Made by a program: the position numbers and the translations under genes
From: Amylostereum areolatum
Lineage: Eukaryota > Basidiomycota > Agaricomycetes > Russulales > Stereaceae
Reading direction: 5' to 3'
Assembly (NCBI GenBank): GCA_012932865.1
Contig: SAXG01000024.1
Coordinates: forward strand, 558,001 to 622,000
Length of the DNA: 64,000 bases
In this document: positions 1-12,845 of the stretch, piece after piece
Position numbering within the stretch: the stretch's first letter is position 1
Layout of the letters: each line of letters begins with the position of its first letter
The notes under the pieces: model-generated
What the model was told of the DNA's origin: nothing
The model's input: the letters and a program-made list of their open reading frames with translations, nothing else
Databases searched by the model: none

Positions 1-3000
1 TGTTGGGGCGAGCTGATTCCGAGCCGATTACATCTTGATCCCTTCGCATGTCGTAGGTGGTATAGTGTACGGTCATATAGGAGTGTTTGTATAGTCGGTT
101 GCCCTTGATAATAATGTCACTCGTGGTTGGCAGGTTGGCTTGTGTGTCCTGAGACATCGTATTGGCCACGCCGCCATTTGTGGTGGCTCGTTCGCGTTCC
201 GATGCATGCATATCGGAGATGCGCGCAAGGAGATGCTCATAGAGTTTTCGCGAGAAGCCCTGCATGCGTGGAAGATCAGTGTTTGGGGTCTTACTGGAGT
301 ATACGAGAAAGTTTACCTTCATTGCAGGATCCAGGGCATGCTTTTGGTAGTGTAGGGGCAGGTCGATTGGATGGTTTTCCGTCTTTCCGATTCCATACCT
401 CGTGGATATGTCTTCGGTCATTTGCGAGATGAGCTCGTTGAGCTCGCGGTGCGCCCGTTGAATTGCGCGGATTCGGCGTTGGCGTCGATCAATCCAAACA
501 ATTTGAAGGATGAAATTTTTCTTGTTCGTTTGTTTGTACACGGCCTTGTTCCACCGGTGCGACAGCTCAACCTGAAATCATATTAGAAACCGATGTTGGT
601 AGGTAATCGGGTGAACGTACCCATCCAGAGGAATACGACTCCATTGTTCCTGTCCAGACAACGAAGAAGGGTACATCACCCAAACTATGAGTCTTGACCG
701 TGTTCAAGTTCAGGCCCTTGGTAAGCTTGTGATTGGCCATGGATGTAGCAACTGTGACGGCAACAGGGTGAGAACCCTCGATGCCAGTCGGCTGTTTGAT
801 TAGTACAATGGTATTGTACGGCATGCATGAACGAGGGGCCACACACCGTGGTGTCTGCCTTTTTCTGCGCCTTTTTGGCCTGCCGGCGAATGCGTGCATC
901 ATATTCACGGGTAAGTTCCGTGGTTGCGTATTTGTCGCATACATTTTTTTTGAAATCCCGAAGTGCACGCCCAACGTCCTTGGTGACCGCGCGAAGGATC
1001 TCTACCGTTTTATCAGTATGAAGACGCAGTTTGGCCAGCCCGTGCCAATGCCCTGCCAGGAACAGGAAAAGAAGACGGAGTAGACGGCGGTTGTCTGCAG
1101 GCTGAGGAAGGAGGCCTTCGAAAGCTGGAATAGCGCACTATGGGCAATTTAAGGTAAGATGTTATGGTTTGTACAACGAGCGATATGACATGAACTAACC
1201 TGCAGAATATCTTCATAGTCGCGAGCAGCCAACTGTCGGAGGTCGGACACATTGTTTGAGAATTTCCGGATTGTGTCTCGGCCGAAGACTGGCATTGCAC
1301 AATATCTATCCAAGTTGCATGGTCAGTCACCATGATAGAGCCGAGTCAATGAATAGACCAACCGGCGATCCAGCTCATGCAGACGATCAGGCCCGTTATG
1401 TTCCACCAGGCGAAGCAGATGTATGAACAGCGATTTCCACACGCCGAGCTCGAAGTCATGGAGGATGTCGGGGGTGAGGATAGCATTGATATTGAAGCCC
1501 AACGGCCCCAGCCGCGACGAAAAGGCATTCTATGGGAGCATCAGTATCCCCAATGGAACCGTAAGACGAACAGCCTATTAACATTCGTAGCTACCCATGA
1601 CTTGGGCTGAAGAAGCCTCTCCACAGCCGCGCTTGCAACTCCCTGTTGTTTTTTGTATATGAGTTTCCGAGCCTTTGCGACTGCTTTCCAGTGATCTTCC
1701 CCATCGATGTGTTGCTGGCGCACTCGAAAATTCATGTCCTGTACCGTTCCGAGCTTGTGGGTATCAACCATCCGCACATAGCAACGGGGACATGGGCATT
1801 TTCCCTTGTTGCGCACCGAGGTGAGCATGACCCTGTGAGATGGGATGGTGAGCGGGCTGGCGGAGGATCAAATTCCGAGTCTACTAACCTTTCAGGATAA
1901 TCCGCCGAGTATGTGAACATTCTTGGGTAGAACCGGCGTGACATGCCGTCCGGACAGAGGATCACAATGCCATGATGATAAGCCTCAACGAACTCGTCGT
2001 CGAGGATGATCTCCCACTGTGCATGGTAGAGTTCACGTCGGCAGTGAGCCATGAACGCGGAGTTTTCAGGGTTAGGCCAGCCAGCCTCGTCCGTGGCAAA
2101 TTCCTTGAAACTGTCGGGAAACTACGGTAACATGTTAGATCGCACATCTAATACAGAGGTGGAAAAAGACGGTGCACCCGTATAAAGTACGCGATATTTT
2201 CGCACAGGTGGCACGAAGGCCGACAGCGATGATACTTGGACTCGTTACCGTAAACCAGATAGCCAGGCCATAGCTTCGCGTTCCCGAACTGAGCCAGATG
2301 TGTTTCGTCGGAACCAGGCATCATCGCCACAATACAATGCGGAAGGTCGCAGCCGTTCTCTGGCAGGCTGTCTTGGAGTTCTTGATGGGCCTTCAGAAAT
2401 GCTTCCGACGTGTAGAGTTCTCCGTGGACGTGTTGCGACTCCCCGTCCGTACCAGGTTGCCAGCGTAACTCGTAAGGCTCGTAGTGGAACTGCTCATGCC
2501 CTGCTTCACTAGCGAGTTTGGCTCACAGAACGCCGACGATAGGTCGATGGTAGAACTCGCTGGCGCAATAATCGACAGCCTTCTGAGCGGTTGTTGGGTT
2601 TCTAATCGGGATCGATACAGAAACCGGGGTGGCGATCCAATTGTCTCCTGCGGGACCCAGGACATCATCCCATTCCGTGTCTTCTTCAACAGTGCAAGCC
2701 ACGCCCAGTTTTGTTCGTATGCTGGACCAGTGGGTGGAGCTAATGTCTTCCGGGCAAAACACTGGATCACCGACAACTTCGGCCAGACTGTCGAAGTCCT
2801 TGATTGACTTCTCGTCGCTATTGTTGTAAGCATTCCAAAAACGAAGGGCATTTGCGTTCGGGAATGGTCCTAACACGTTCTTTTCGCCCCCTCCAGTGAC
2901 AGGGTCCGGTGAGACCGGGGGTTCATTATCACAGGCGCGGTCATCGGAGATGGAGGGACCTTGTCTCGGAATGCTGAATGCTAAGGAGTCTGAGGGACGA

Positions 3001-3611
3001 ATGTTCTCCTCGGGGTCGTGAGAGGGAAAGCGAGCGGAGAAGTAGCGGCGGACGAGGCCAAATATGTTGCGGGGGGATTCAATGAAGGGCTTGAGGTACC
3101 GCTGTGTATCCATTGCAGAGCGTTTAGGTGGTATAATTGATGGGGGGAGCGCCGCTGCGGGTGCTGGAAGGTCGTCTTGAACATATCGTCGTGGTCGCTT
3201 CTTGGCGCGTGAAGACAGCAGTGCTGGCTGCTCCACCTCTATAGGGATATCCTGTGTACCAGTGTCTAAGTCATATGGCTGTGACTGTATGAGCACTGAA
3301 TCCTGAAAGGGCACAATGGTATAATTACTGACCTGTTCGTCATGGTTCCCCTCTGGTACCCCATTGTCTTCGCTCACCTCATTCGGGGGCTGTGAGAGGT
3401 CCCGAGATGACCCTTCGACGGGCAGTGAGCTTCCTTCGGCACCCAAACGGAGACGTTTCTTTTGAAATTTGGTCCGGAAGTGATTGAACGCCTGCGTTAC
3501 TTTGCGCTTCGAGCCTGTGCACACCTCCCGATGCTTGGAGTACGCACTGGGGGTCGCAAAGGCACGACCACAACACCATTTAGGATACCCATGTGGTCCC
3601 ACATGGGACAT
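1..3611 (-). CDS. Plavaka-type transposase gene, 3' end outside window
   Basis: Spliced transposase of the Plavaka group (CMC/CACTA-related DNA transposons common in Agaricomycetes). The N-terminus, from the ATG at 3611, has a zinc-finger-like stretch (CCGRAFATPSAYSKHREVC). A Pro/Ser-rich linker follows, then, across several exons, the Plavaka core: ETHLAQFGNAKLWPGYLVYG near 2300, CPCPRC plus HKLGT near 1800, DILHDFELGVWKSLFIHLLR near 1450, RDTIRKFSNNVSDLRQLAARD near 1250, GHWHGLAKLRLHTDKTVEIL near 1030, and YKHSYMTVHYTTYDMRRDQD near 60. The order matches the family and the C-terminus continues left of the window. An open frame extends upstream to 3731 but has no earlier ATG. No terminal repeats were recognised. 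It may be a live or recently live copy, since most exons stay open; exact splice sites were not all resolved. Confidence 0.75.
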
Positions 3612-4031
3612 GAACAGAAGAAGGGGCGAGGGCTCTGGAGGAAGTTGGATGCGTTGGACGTTGAAAGTTACACCGTTTCGTGCGTCGACACGTCGACGCA
3701 CTTGCCTCACGTGATTTTTCAAGTTTATCAATCAAAATGTTTGTACAGCGCAGCATTGCATTCAAGAATCATATATTAACATAGCGAGAGCGATATAAGT
3801 ACATTTTGTTTTGTGAGCCCGCAACCGATGGAAAAAAACAAGCGAGGAAAGATACAGACGGGATCGGGGGCGAGAGCTTGGGAATCATGCAATGGCGAGG
3901 ACGGCGGGGATGGCGAGGACGGCAGGGGGATCAGGCAATGGTGGGGACAGCGGGGATGACAACAACTTCGGCTTGGAGGGGAACTGGGAGGAGGTGGTTG
4001 CCCTGTTGTACGTGTTGGATCAGGGGAGTTT

Positions 4032-5507
4032 TCAACAGCGGCGAGAGACTACGCACCTGCGTGATATGGTTCCTAATCTCCAGGCGCAACCAAGGGAGAA
4101 AGCCCGGGTGTTCCTGCTTGGTACAAGTTGAACGCCAGCACTGACATCACGCCTGACTTGGTGGTAGGCCTCCATGTTGGTGGAAGGCTTGGGTCCAACG
4201 CGCCCAGTCTTGTCCCACAAGGTGACGCGAAGGGCGAGGATGAGCTGTAGCACCGTAAGCCGAGATATACGATATTAAATGGGTGGGGGGACTTACGCAG
4301 GCACATTGCATGATCCAGAGATATTCCAAAGGCGATCCGCTCTTTGCGACGAAGTCACGCCACTGCGAAGTTTTGATTCCGACGCGAGAATGGTCTTGGT
4401 ACATGGACCACCAGAAGGGCAGAGCCACCAAGGACCCTGCCCACTTGTAGGAGCCTTGAGCGACGCCATTGGCATCCAGAGACTACCGCTAAACCGTTAG
4501 TTGAATGCATCCTGTCCCAATATCGTGACCTACGTTGATACTGCACGCGAAGAAGTTGGTAAGCATGACGGCAAGGCGAGCCACTGTCCAAGGTGGGCGG
4601 GGCGGTAGCGGTGATTGTGTAGAGTTTCGTGAGACCGTTGAGTGCGTAGAACGACTCGGGGTTGGAAACCAGATATTCGGTGCCGATGAAGAAAGTTGTC
4701 GCCGTTACCATCCCAGTTATCAGTGTTTGAGTCCGCCGACTGATCTGCAGCACAAGATATGTCAGCGTATACCCTTGTTTAAGACAGAAGGATACGTACC
4801 GTAATAAGCAAGGAGTCGACCATAATATCCCAATTCCGCAGGCGGCAGTACTGCATATGATCTGAATGAAACGTAAGTAGAACACCTGCATCGATGGTGT
4901 GGATCGACTTACCGAACACGTTGCACACAATATCGCCGGGGGTGGAGGCTCGTATGGTGACCGTGGTTGTTATCTCTTTCCAAGATTGCCAGAAAACGGC
5001 GCGAGCGGCCACATTGAGCGACGAGTACCAGCCATACTGGCCGGTTATGAATGCGTGAGTGACGATGAGATGGAGGAAGGCGGCATCGAGAATCAGGTCA
5101 TCGTGGAAGCAGCCTGTCGCGAGGCATGAGGGGGAAAGGGTACGCAGTATAGGCTGCGGCACGCACCGGCGACGAGCATGACAGCTGTGAAGACAAGCTG
5201 AGAAGGGTTTTGCGAGGTTACCCCCGGAGGGATGTATCCTGGAACAAGGTGGTCAGCCATGAGGGAAACAAGTGGTTGAAGGGTTTGCAGTGGAGGAAGG
5301 GGACTTATCTACGATGACAAGTTGCCCCATGTTTTCCTCCTCCGTCGGCTGGAGATGAATGCACTTCACAATGGAATCCTTCGCAGACAACCCGTGTCCA
5401 CATCCTCCGCCCCTGGACAGGTCCGCCCTTCGTTTTGCTGCCACGGTGTCCGCAGCGATCGAAGCCTGTGCAGATGACACATGTCCGTATCGTTCGCACT
5501 GGACCAT
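4032..5507 (-). CDS. Unrecognised spliced gene, possibly a membrane protein
   Basis: Minus-strand reading frames join through plausible GT-AG introns. From the ATG at 5507, a Cys/His-containing exon ends in TEEENMGQLVI and joins GYIPPGVTSQNPSQLVFTAV. A 53-bp intron near 5150-5205 then leads to CFHDDLILDAAFLHLIVTHA, and further exons contain VSNPESFYALNGLTKLYTIT and, in another phase, SYKWAGSLVALPFWWSMYQD. Hydrophobic stretches suggest an integral membrane protein; the layout loosely recalls the multipass DUF6534 proteins of mushrooms, but I see no decisive motif. It lies between two transposon blocks and may be degraded or mis-spliced in this reading. Function not assigned. Confidence 0.3.
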
Positions 5508-5689
5508 TAAGTTAGAACAACAGCGCAGACGAAAGAAGACATAGGGGGTTAGAGCTCACCGAGGGTTGCGCCTGCGTCAGTCTATCAGTCAGCGACCGGG
5601 TGAGGTTCAGGGCCAGCATGAAGTCCAGAGAGCCAGCGAGAACAAACAAATATCTTGAAACTGATGTGCGTGAGAAGCTAGCTAGGAGT

Positions 5690-6647
5690 CAGAGGGGAGA
5701 AGTGGAAACCCGGAGGCAGTACCAATCCGCGCGGGCTTCACCAAGGCGCAAGAGCTTGCAGAGCACTCAAGGGAAAATGCACGCCCGCAAACCTTTGAAG
5801 ACTTGGTTCCCCCTCCATACCGCGACTTTGCACCCGTATTCGACAAGAAAACCTCTGAACGACTACCCGACCGGTGACCATGGGATCATGCCATCGACAT
5901 GAAGGACGGCTTCAAATCCAAGCCCTGCAAGATCTATCCGCTCTCCCCCTCCGAGCAGATCGAGCTCGATACCTTCCTCGACAACCACCTGAAGAAGGGC
6001 TACATTCGCCCATCGAAGTCGCCGCAGGCAAGTCCGTTCTTCTTCGTCAAAAAGAAGGATGGGAAGCTGCGGCCTGTACAGGACTATCGAGAGCTGAACA
6101 AGGGTACCATCAAGAACGAGTACCCCTTGCCGCTGATCTCAGAAATTGTCGACCGCCTCAAAGGTGCAAAGATCTTCTCCATGATGGACGTCCGCTGGGG
6201 GTACAACAACGTCCGCATCAAGGAAGGCGACGAGTGGAAGGCTGCGTTCAAGACGAATCGTGGCCTCTTTGAACCTATGGTGATGTTCTTCGGCCTTATG
6301 AACTCCCCCACAACGTTCCAGGCAATGATGAACGAACTTTTCAAGGACCTTATCGACTCGGGCAAAGTCATCATCTACATGGACGACATCCTCATATTCA
6401 CTCGAACTATGGAGGAACATCGCGCCATAGTGCGACAGGTTCTCCAATGCCTACAAGACAATGACCTGTTCCTTAAGCCAGAGAAATGCGTCTTCGAGCA
6501 GGACTCCGTTGAATACCTGGGACTCATTATCTCACACGACAAGATCGCCATGGACCCCGTCAAGGTAGCTGGTATCCAGGACTGGCCGACACCCCGGACG
6601 GTCAAGGATGTACAATCCTTCCTCGGCTTCGGCAACTTCTACCGACG
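5690..6647 (+). pseudogene. Truncated Ty3/gypsy fragment: protease-RT linker and reverse transcriptase
   Basis: Plus-strand piece of the same gypsy family as Gyp-1. It starts inside the protease-RT linker (AQELAEHSRENARPQTFEDL after correcting the frame), meets an in-frame TGA at 5875-5877, then runs open from ATG 5899 through the RT core: [48 protein letters not shown] and catalytic IYMDDILIF. It stops at FGNFYRR (6647), where it is fused head-on to minus-strand integrase. Gag, most of the protease, RNase H, integrase and LTRs are missing, so it is a dead fragment. The TGA sits at exactly the codon where Gyp-1 also has TGA. Confidence 0.85.
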
Positions 6648-7753
6648 GTCATCAACAAGGTCAGGCGGCGGTTGTTCATAGTTTGGACCATGTGCCGTTG
6701 TCTCCTTGTACGCGGTGAGCAGCGAAGCATGGAATACTGGGTGGATTCTCCACGTCTTCGGCAGCTTCAGGCGGTAGTTCACTGGGCTAATGATGTCAAC
6801 GATCTTGAAGGGTCCAAATCGTTTGGCAGCAAGCTTAGCTTTCGGCCTCGTCGTCTTCAGGTTTTTGCCTTCAAGCCAGACCTTGTCTCCGACAGCGAAT
6901 AGTGTCGATTTGCTGATCGTGTCACCATTGTAGTGCTTCATTAAGTCGGATGCGAGGGCAAGGCTGGCCTTGATCTCCTGTCGGACTTCTTCAAGTTGAC
7001 GGAGGCGTTCTTCAACTGCAGGGACCTTTGAGGACGGGTTTGTGGATGGGTACATCTTGGGGAGGAAGCCGTAGAGGACTTCAAAGGGAGCCTTTCCAGT
7101 AGCTGCATGGGTGCGGGAGTTGTGAGAAAACTCGAAGAAGGGCAACCACTTCACCCAGTCATCTTGACGGTAGTTGCAGAACACTCGCAGGAACTGCTCA
7201 AGGTTCTGGTTCTCGTGTTTGGTCTGGCCGTCTGTCTGTGGGTGATACGCTGTGCTAAGGGCAGACTTGATCCCGAGCTTCTCATTGAGTGTACGCATTA
7301 CCTGCCCAGCAAATTGGGGTCCACGATCCGAGATGATCTTGTCCGCTAAGCCATAGTGTCGGTATACCTTATCGAAGAGAATGTCGGCCGTGCCGTCGCT
7401 GGTGATCTTCATTGTACATGGGGTGGTAACCACCATCATCGTGAGGCGATCGACCACGACATTGATGGCATTATAGCCTTCGCAGTCAGGGAGCTCGACA
7501 ATGAAGTCGGTAGAGATGACGCCAAATGGTCGATCGGGTACTTCGTTTGGGATCATGTCGATGTGGGGTCGGCTGCTCTGTGTCTTTGTCGACTGGCAGG
7601 TTGCACATCCTGCTACGAAATCGCGGATGAAGACAGACATGCCAGGCCACCAATATTCACGACTCACAAGTTCGTAAGTCTTGAAGCGACCAGGGTGTCC
7701 AGCCAGGGGTGATTCATGGTACATTTTGACAATGTCGCGTCACAACTCGTCGT
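6648..7753 (-). pseudogene. Gyp-1 integrase segment (3' part of split gypsy element)
   Basis: Minus-strand integrase of Gyp-1. It contains the HHCC zinc region (MYHESPLAGHPGRFKTYELV, then CATCQ), the DDE core (STDFIVELPD; SDRGPQFAGQ; TDGQTKHENQNLEQ) and the start of the C-terminal GPFKIVDIISPVNYRLKLP domain. It ends at PPPDLVDD, where a chromodomain would normally follow, so that domain and the 3' LTR are lost at the 6647/6648 junction. The upstream side is broken by Gyp-2: the reading KVYVPADDELRRDIVKMYHE is restored if 7754-16274 and one copy of GTCGT are removed. That shows this segment and 16,275-17,307 were once continuous. Confidence 0.85.
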
Positions 7754-8237
7754 TGTCAGCAACGGCCTTAGTGACGAGCACTAGGCGACGACGTGTGACA
7801 CAAGTGAAGAGGGACGATGGGGGATAAGGTCGGTAGTATTGACTAGGTCGAGATGGGGAATATGTACAGGAGGAACGGAGCCCTTATATACTACGAGGCA
7901 GAGTCACTTAGTAAGCTACGACACACGGCGGTCAGTAAGCAGAGCTAAGTATAGATACATGCGCAGCAGGATCAGTAAGCGAGACAATAAGGATGAGCCG
8001 GGTCCGGAGCGGCATGATGTCATGCGCAGCATTATGATGTCATGTGGAGTCAAAGGAAGCGATGATAAGACGAGCCTGGAGTCATGACGTCAGGAAGGAG
8101 CAAGGATAAGCCGAGTCTCTACCGGAGTGACGGAGTGTTACTAAGTGATGAGTAGTCAGATAGAAATGAAAATAAAAATGAATTGGGATATTATCCCCGA
8201 GGTCCCCGAGATGTCCGGAATGGTAACGTTCATGACA
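7754..8237 (-). repeat. Gyp-2 3' LTR
   Basis: 484 bp, same length and sequence by eye as 15,791-16,274, with TGTCA/TGACA ends. On the minus strand the pol stop codon lies inside a purine-rich tract (AACGGGAAGGTGA, 8238-8250) directly beside this LTR, the expected position of the polypurine tract. A TATA-like motif lies near 7885-7895. Confidence 0.92.
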
Positions 8238-11200
8238 TCACCTTCCCGTTAGATTCAACGTCCTCGTTGAATCCCGATGATAAACCCTTCGGCACACAAG
8301 ATGTTTGTCCAGACGCTCATGGGCAGCCTTCATGATCGTATGGTTGGCTTTGATCGTAATCGGCGTATGAGGAGCCATTTGAGCAGTCTTAAGGCGGTGG
8401 GGGTGGCGGCGGTAGAAGTCGTCTAGGGGTTTTTTGGCTTTCCCCAGATTTGTCTTTGGTTCCCAGGTATCTTCACTTTGATCGTACCCTTTCCAATGGA
8501 CCAGGAATTCGAGGCGTTTCGACTTTCTACGGACGTCGACGATGGATTCTACTTCGTAGAATTCTTCTCCTTGGATAAGGTCAGGGGGCGGAGGTGGTGC
8601 TTTTTTCTGTTGGTCGAAGGCAGGACCGTTGTGCGGTGATAAGAGGGATTCGTTGAACACTGGGTGTTTACGTCCCCACGTCTTCGGGAGTTGAAGATGG
8701 TACGCCGATGCCCCAACCTTTTTCAGAACTTTGAACGGCCCGAATCGTTTGGCGTCTAGCTTCTGCATTGGTCATACGGTATGGATCACCGTCTGTCCGT
8801 CGCGAGTTTTGGCTTCCAACCATACGAAGTCCCCGACATGGTAGTCCACGGGGTCGGCTTTGTTACGATCATAGAACCGCTTCTGATCATTTTGAGCGGC
8901 CTTGAGGGCGGAGCGTGCTTCGGTGTAGATGTCTCGCATTCGTTGGGCGAGTTCGTTGGCCGTGGGGTTGGTTGTTTCACGGCGGGGATTTGTTCCGAGG
9001 TAGAGTTCGCGACCGTAATTGGCGAAGTTAGGGGACATGCCGATGGATGAATGGGTCATATTGTTGAACGCGGTCATGGCCAGGGGTAAGAAATGGGCCC
9101 AGTCGTCCTGACGATGGTTTACATAGATGCGGAGGTAGTTTTCCATCGTCATATTGGAGCGTTCGGTTTGTCCATCGGTTTGGGGGTGGTACGCCGTGGA
9201 GGGGTTGGCTTCAATTCCTAGTTGTTCGCACAAGGCCTTCGTGAATTTGGAGACGAATACGCTGCCTCGGTCGCTGACGATCTTTCGCGGGACACCATGA
9301 TGGGGCACGACATTGCGTAAGAATTCTTTGGCTAATTCGTCTTCGGTGAGGTCTTTGGTTGTGGCCCAGAATACGACTTGCTTGGTGCCCATGCAGTTGA
9401 CATTACAGATGGCGTCGTATCCTTCTGAGACGGGTAACGGCATGACAAAGTCGATTGAGACGTGCTCCCATGGTCCCTTGGGAGGCTCGTGTGGATGCAG
9501 CGGGGCGGCTATTTGGTCGTGGCGTATTTTGTTCCGTTGGCACGTTTCGCAGCCTTCGACGTACTTTCGTACGTCGTCTCGTATTGCCGGCCACCAATAG
9601 TTGCGCGTGATGAGTTCGTGTGTTTTGTAGCGTCCTGGGTGTCCATTGAGTGGTCCGTCATGGTGAGCCTGGATGATGTCTGCGCGTAGCTTTTTGTTGC
9701 GGGGTACGTAGATTCGTTGTTGGAACGTAAAAAGATTGTTTTCTTGTTCCTTCCATCCTTTGACTTTCATGGCTAGCGCTCTTTTTACTGAGTCATCCTG
9801 CTTGGTTGTCCCTTTTATGCGCGTGATGAAGGCGTTTTCCGGTCCATCCACCATTATTCCTGATCCTTCGGGTGTCCTGAGTGCACGGAACAGCTCGGTT
9901 TTAAGGAGGACGACGTCCTTGTTGTCATTTTCCCCCTTTTTAAGCCCCGCCTGTCGTGAAATGGCGTCGGGCTTGCCCATTTGGTTGCCGGCTTTATGCG
10001 TCAGGGTGAAGTCGTACTCCTGTAACTCCATTAACCATCTTGCTTGTCGTCGGTTGAGTTTCTGCGCCTTCCGGAAGTAGGTCAGGTTACGGTGATCGGT
10101 CCATATGTCGAATGGTTGTCGGGCGCCCATAAGGTATTGTCGCCATTCGTCTAGGGCCGACATGATCGCTAGCAGTTCCTTATCGTAGATTTCGTAGTTG
10201 CGTTCGGCTGGGCTCAGTGCTTTGGAAAAGTAGGCAATGGGGTGCCAGTGGCCGTTGGCTTGCTTCTGCGATAGTACTGCTCCGGTGGCGTAGTCGGATG
10301 AATCGGCTTCGACACGGAACTTTTCGTTGTCCGTGGGAATGGCTAGGACCGGTTGTGATGTGATTCGCCGTTTGAGCTCTTCGAAGGCCACTTGTTGAGC
10401 GTCTGTCCATTCCCAGTCCGTATGACCCGTGAGTTTGGTTAGGTCATGCGCGATTCGACTGAAATCCGGTACAAAGCGTCTGTAGAAGTTGCAGAATCCG
10501 AGGAATGATTGTAATTGTTTTTTTGTCGTGGGGGCGGTCCAGTTGGTAATAGCTGCGACTTTGGCGGGGTCCATTCGGACCTTGCCGTGTCCTACGATCA
10601 TTCCTAGGTATTCGATTTCTTCCTGCTCGAAGTCGCATTTTTCCGGTTTTAGGTACAGGTTGTTGTCGCGTAGGATTTGGAGCACCTGTTTGACGGCCTG
10701 CCGGTGTTGTTCAAGCGTTTCCGTAAAGATCAGGATGTCATCGAGGTAGACAACTACAATGCCTTCATGGATCAGGTCTCGGAAGAGGTCGTTCATCATG
10801 GCTTGGAAGGTGGCGGGCGAGTTCGTGAGGCCGAAAAACATGACCGTTGGTTCAAAGAGTCCCTTGTTGGTGCGGAATGCGGCTTTCCATTCGTCTCCTT
10901 CCTTGATACGGACGTTGTTGTATCCCCATCGTACGTCGAGTTTGGTGAATACCTTGGCTCCTTTTAACTTGTCGAGGAGTTCCTGTACGAGTGGGAGTGG
11001 ATAACGATTTTTTATGGTCATGTCGTTAAGCCGTCTGTAGTCTTGCACCGGTCGGAGGGATCCGTCTTTCTTTTTAATGAAGAAAAACGGTGAGGCCATC
11101 GGGGATTTTGAGTTGCGGATGCGTCCGGAGCGTAGGTTTTCTTCGAGAAAGTCGTCTAGTTTCCCTTGCTCGTCAAGCGTCAATGGGTAGACTTTGCAAT

Positions 11201-12845
11201 CTACGGGTGTGAAATCGGGCTTGAGTTCGATGGCGTGGTCCCAAGGTCGTCTTTTTGGGAGTTTATCAAAGTCGTCTTTGTCGAAGATGTCCTTAAATTC
11301 GTGATAATCCGAGGGGACGCGTTCCGCGAAGGTTTGAGCCTTTTTCTTCGCGTTTTCCGCAATGGCGATGTCCGAAGCAAGTGTCCTGACGTATAGCGAG
11401 GTTGATGATTGGTAACCTTCCCAGTCAAAGGCGTATAATTGTTCGCCTTCTTCTAGAGGGTAGACTTCGTCAGGTGTTTCCTCATCTTTCTCATCGATGT
11501 TGAATTTCGTGGGTTGGCATTCCTGGGGGCACCTGTCGAACGTGATAGTCCCTTCTGTCCAATTGATCGACGGGTTGTGCTGTCGAAGCCATTCGTGACC
11601 GATGTAGACGTTCATTCCGAGGTGTGAAACCGCCAAGTCAAGGTCTTCTTCGTGTCCGTGAATGGTTACATGCGCCGTAACGTACTCGGTTATTGGTCCT
11701 CCCGAGTTGTGGGTTCCGTCTGCGTTTTTAACCGGAATCGGTCGTGCGGTTTTCTTAGTAGGGATGTCGTGTTTTTTGACGAAGGCTTCGTCAATGCACG
11801 ACCCCGTACATCCGCTATCGATTAGGGCCTGGGCGTTTACTGTCTTTGGGCCGAACTGGAGCCGGATGGGGACGTTGATCTGCTCTCGTCGTCCGTTTGA
11901 TCGTATGAACCTCATGGGTGAGTGAAGCTCGTGCAAGGCTTGGATCGCTTGTTCGTCTCCCATTCGGCCGATCTCTTGAACGGCTTCGTGGGTGGCTTCT
12001 TCTCGTCGCTTATGATGAGTCCATATCCATAGTTCTGCGATCGCGCTTTCAGGTTTGTTTTCCCTTAAGTGTTTCAAGGTCCATTGCGCAGTTCTTGGTA
12101 ACGCATATTTTCGTGACGTATCTACACCTGTGGGGGGCGCCCCTGCCATCGCGCCTCCCCTGTCCCGAGCTAAACTCGGGTCCACCGGGATTTCCCTGTC
12201 AATGCAACCCCCGTCTCCGTTTTCCGGCTTCGTGTCCCCGACCTTGCAAGAAGGATCTGGCGTGTATCCGCCCTGAGGAGGTCGAACTATGCCCTTTTCC
12301 TCTCGGGGAGGTGGTTGGGTGACATCCGTATCCTCCTCATGGATGGTGCCCACATGAGCGCGCGATGTCTTAGGGAGTTTCACCGGTGGCACTCGGAGGA
12401 AGGGGTTCAACGCGGGCCATGTGAATGTCCGCGGCTTGATTGGATCCAGGATTTTCGGGGCGGCCCAGTCGACGGTGTTGAAGGCCGTCCATCCGACCGG
12501 GAATTTCTTCCTTTCTTCGTCCTTCTTGAGGGCAGGCTTCTCACCTGGGCTACAGTTTATCGTCGTGTTGGACGTTCGGAGCGACATATACGGGGGAGGA
12601 GGGGATTTAATTGTGTCCAGCGACGCGCCCCAGCCATCGCGCGTCGTAGTCTCGGTCTTCACCGAGTCCTTTTCCAGTGAGGGATGTACATGTGGTCGTA
12701 AACGAGAATGGGGCCAGCGATTGAAGAAATCCGGGTCAGGGAAGCGAGAGGGTACAGAGAGTCCTGATGATAAAATGCGAGAAAGAGGCCATCGAGAAAC
12801 TGGTTTCGAGGCGTTGGATGCCGTGTTCATCCTTCGCCCCTCTAA
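8238..12845 (-). CDS. Gyp-2 pol: protease, RT, RNase H, integrase, chromodomain
   Basis: First ATG is at 12830, but the frame is already open back across the gag stop in the -1 phase. Domains counted from that ATG: aspartic protease with LIDSGC (catalytic Asp about 337); RT with [20 protein letters not shown] and YLDD (695-698); RNase H with VEADSSDYATGA; integrase with HPGRYKTHELI plus CETCQ, SIDFVMPLP, SDRGSVF (about 1186) and TDGQTERSN. A TGA at 8772-8774 follows DGQTVIHTV; the same frame continues with KLDAKRFGPFKV and a chromodomain (YEVESIVDVRRKSKR, LVHWKGYDQSEDTWEP) to the stop at 8238. The chromodomain would direct integration to marked chromatin. TGA may be a point mutation from CGA or a read-through site. 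Confidence 0.9.

Noticed and set aside
7839..8087. 82-codon open frame, repeated at 15,876-16,124
   Set aside because: It lies wholly within the Gyp-2 LTR on the strand opposite to the element; identity reflects LTR duplication.
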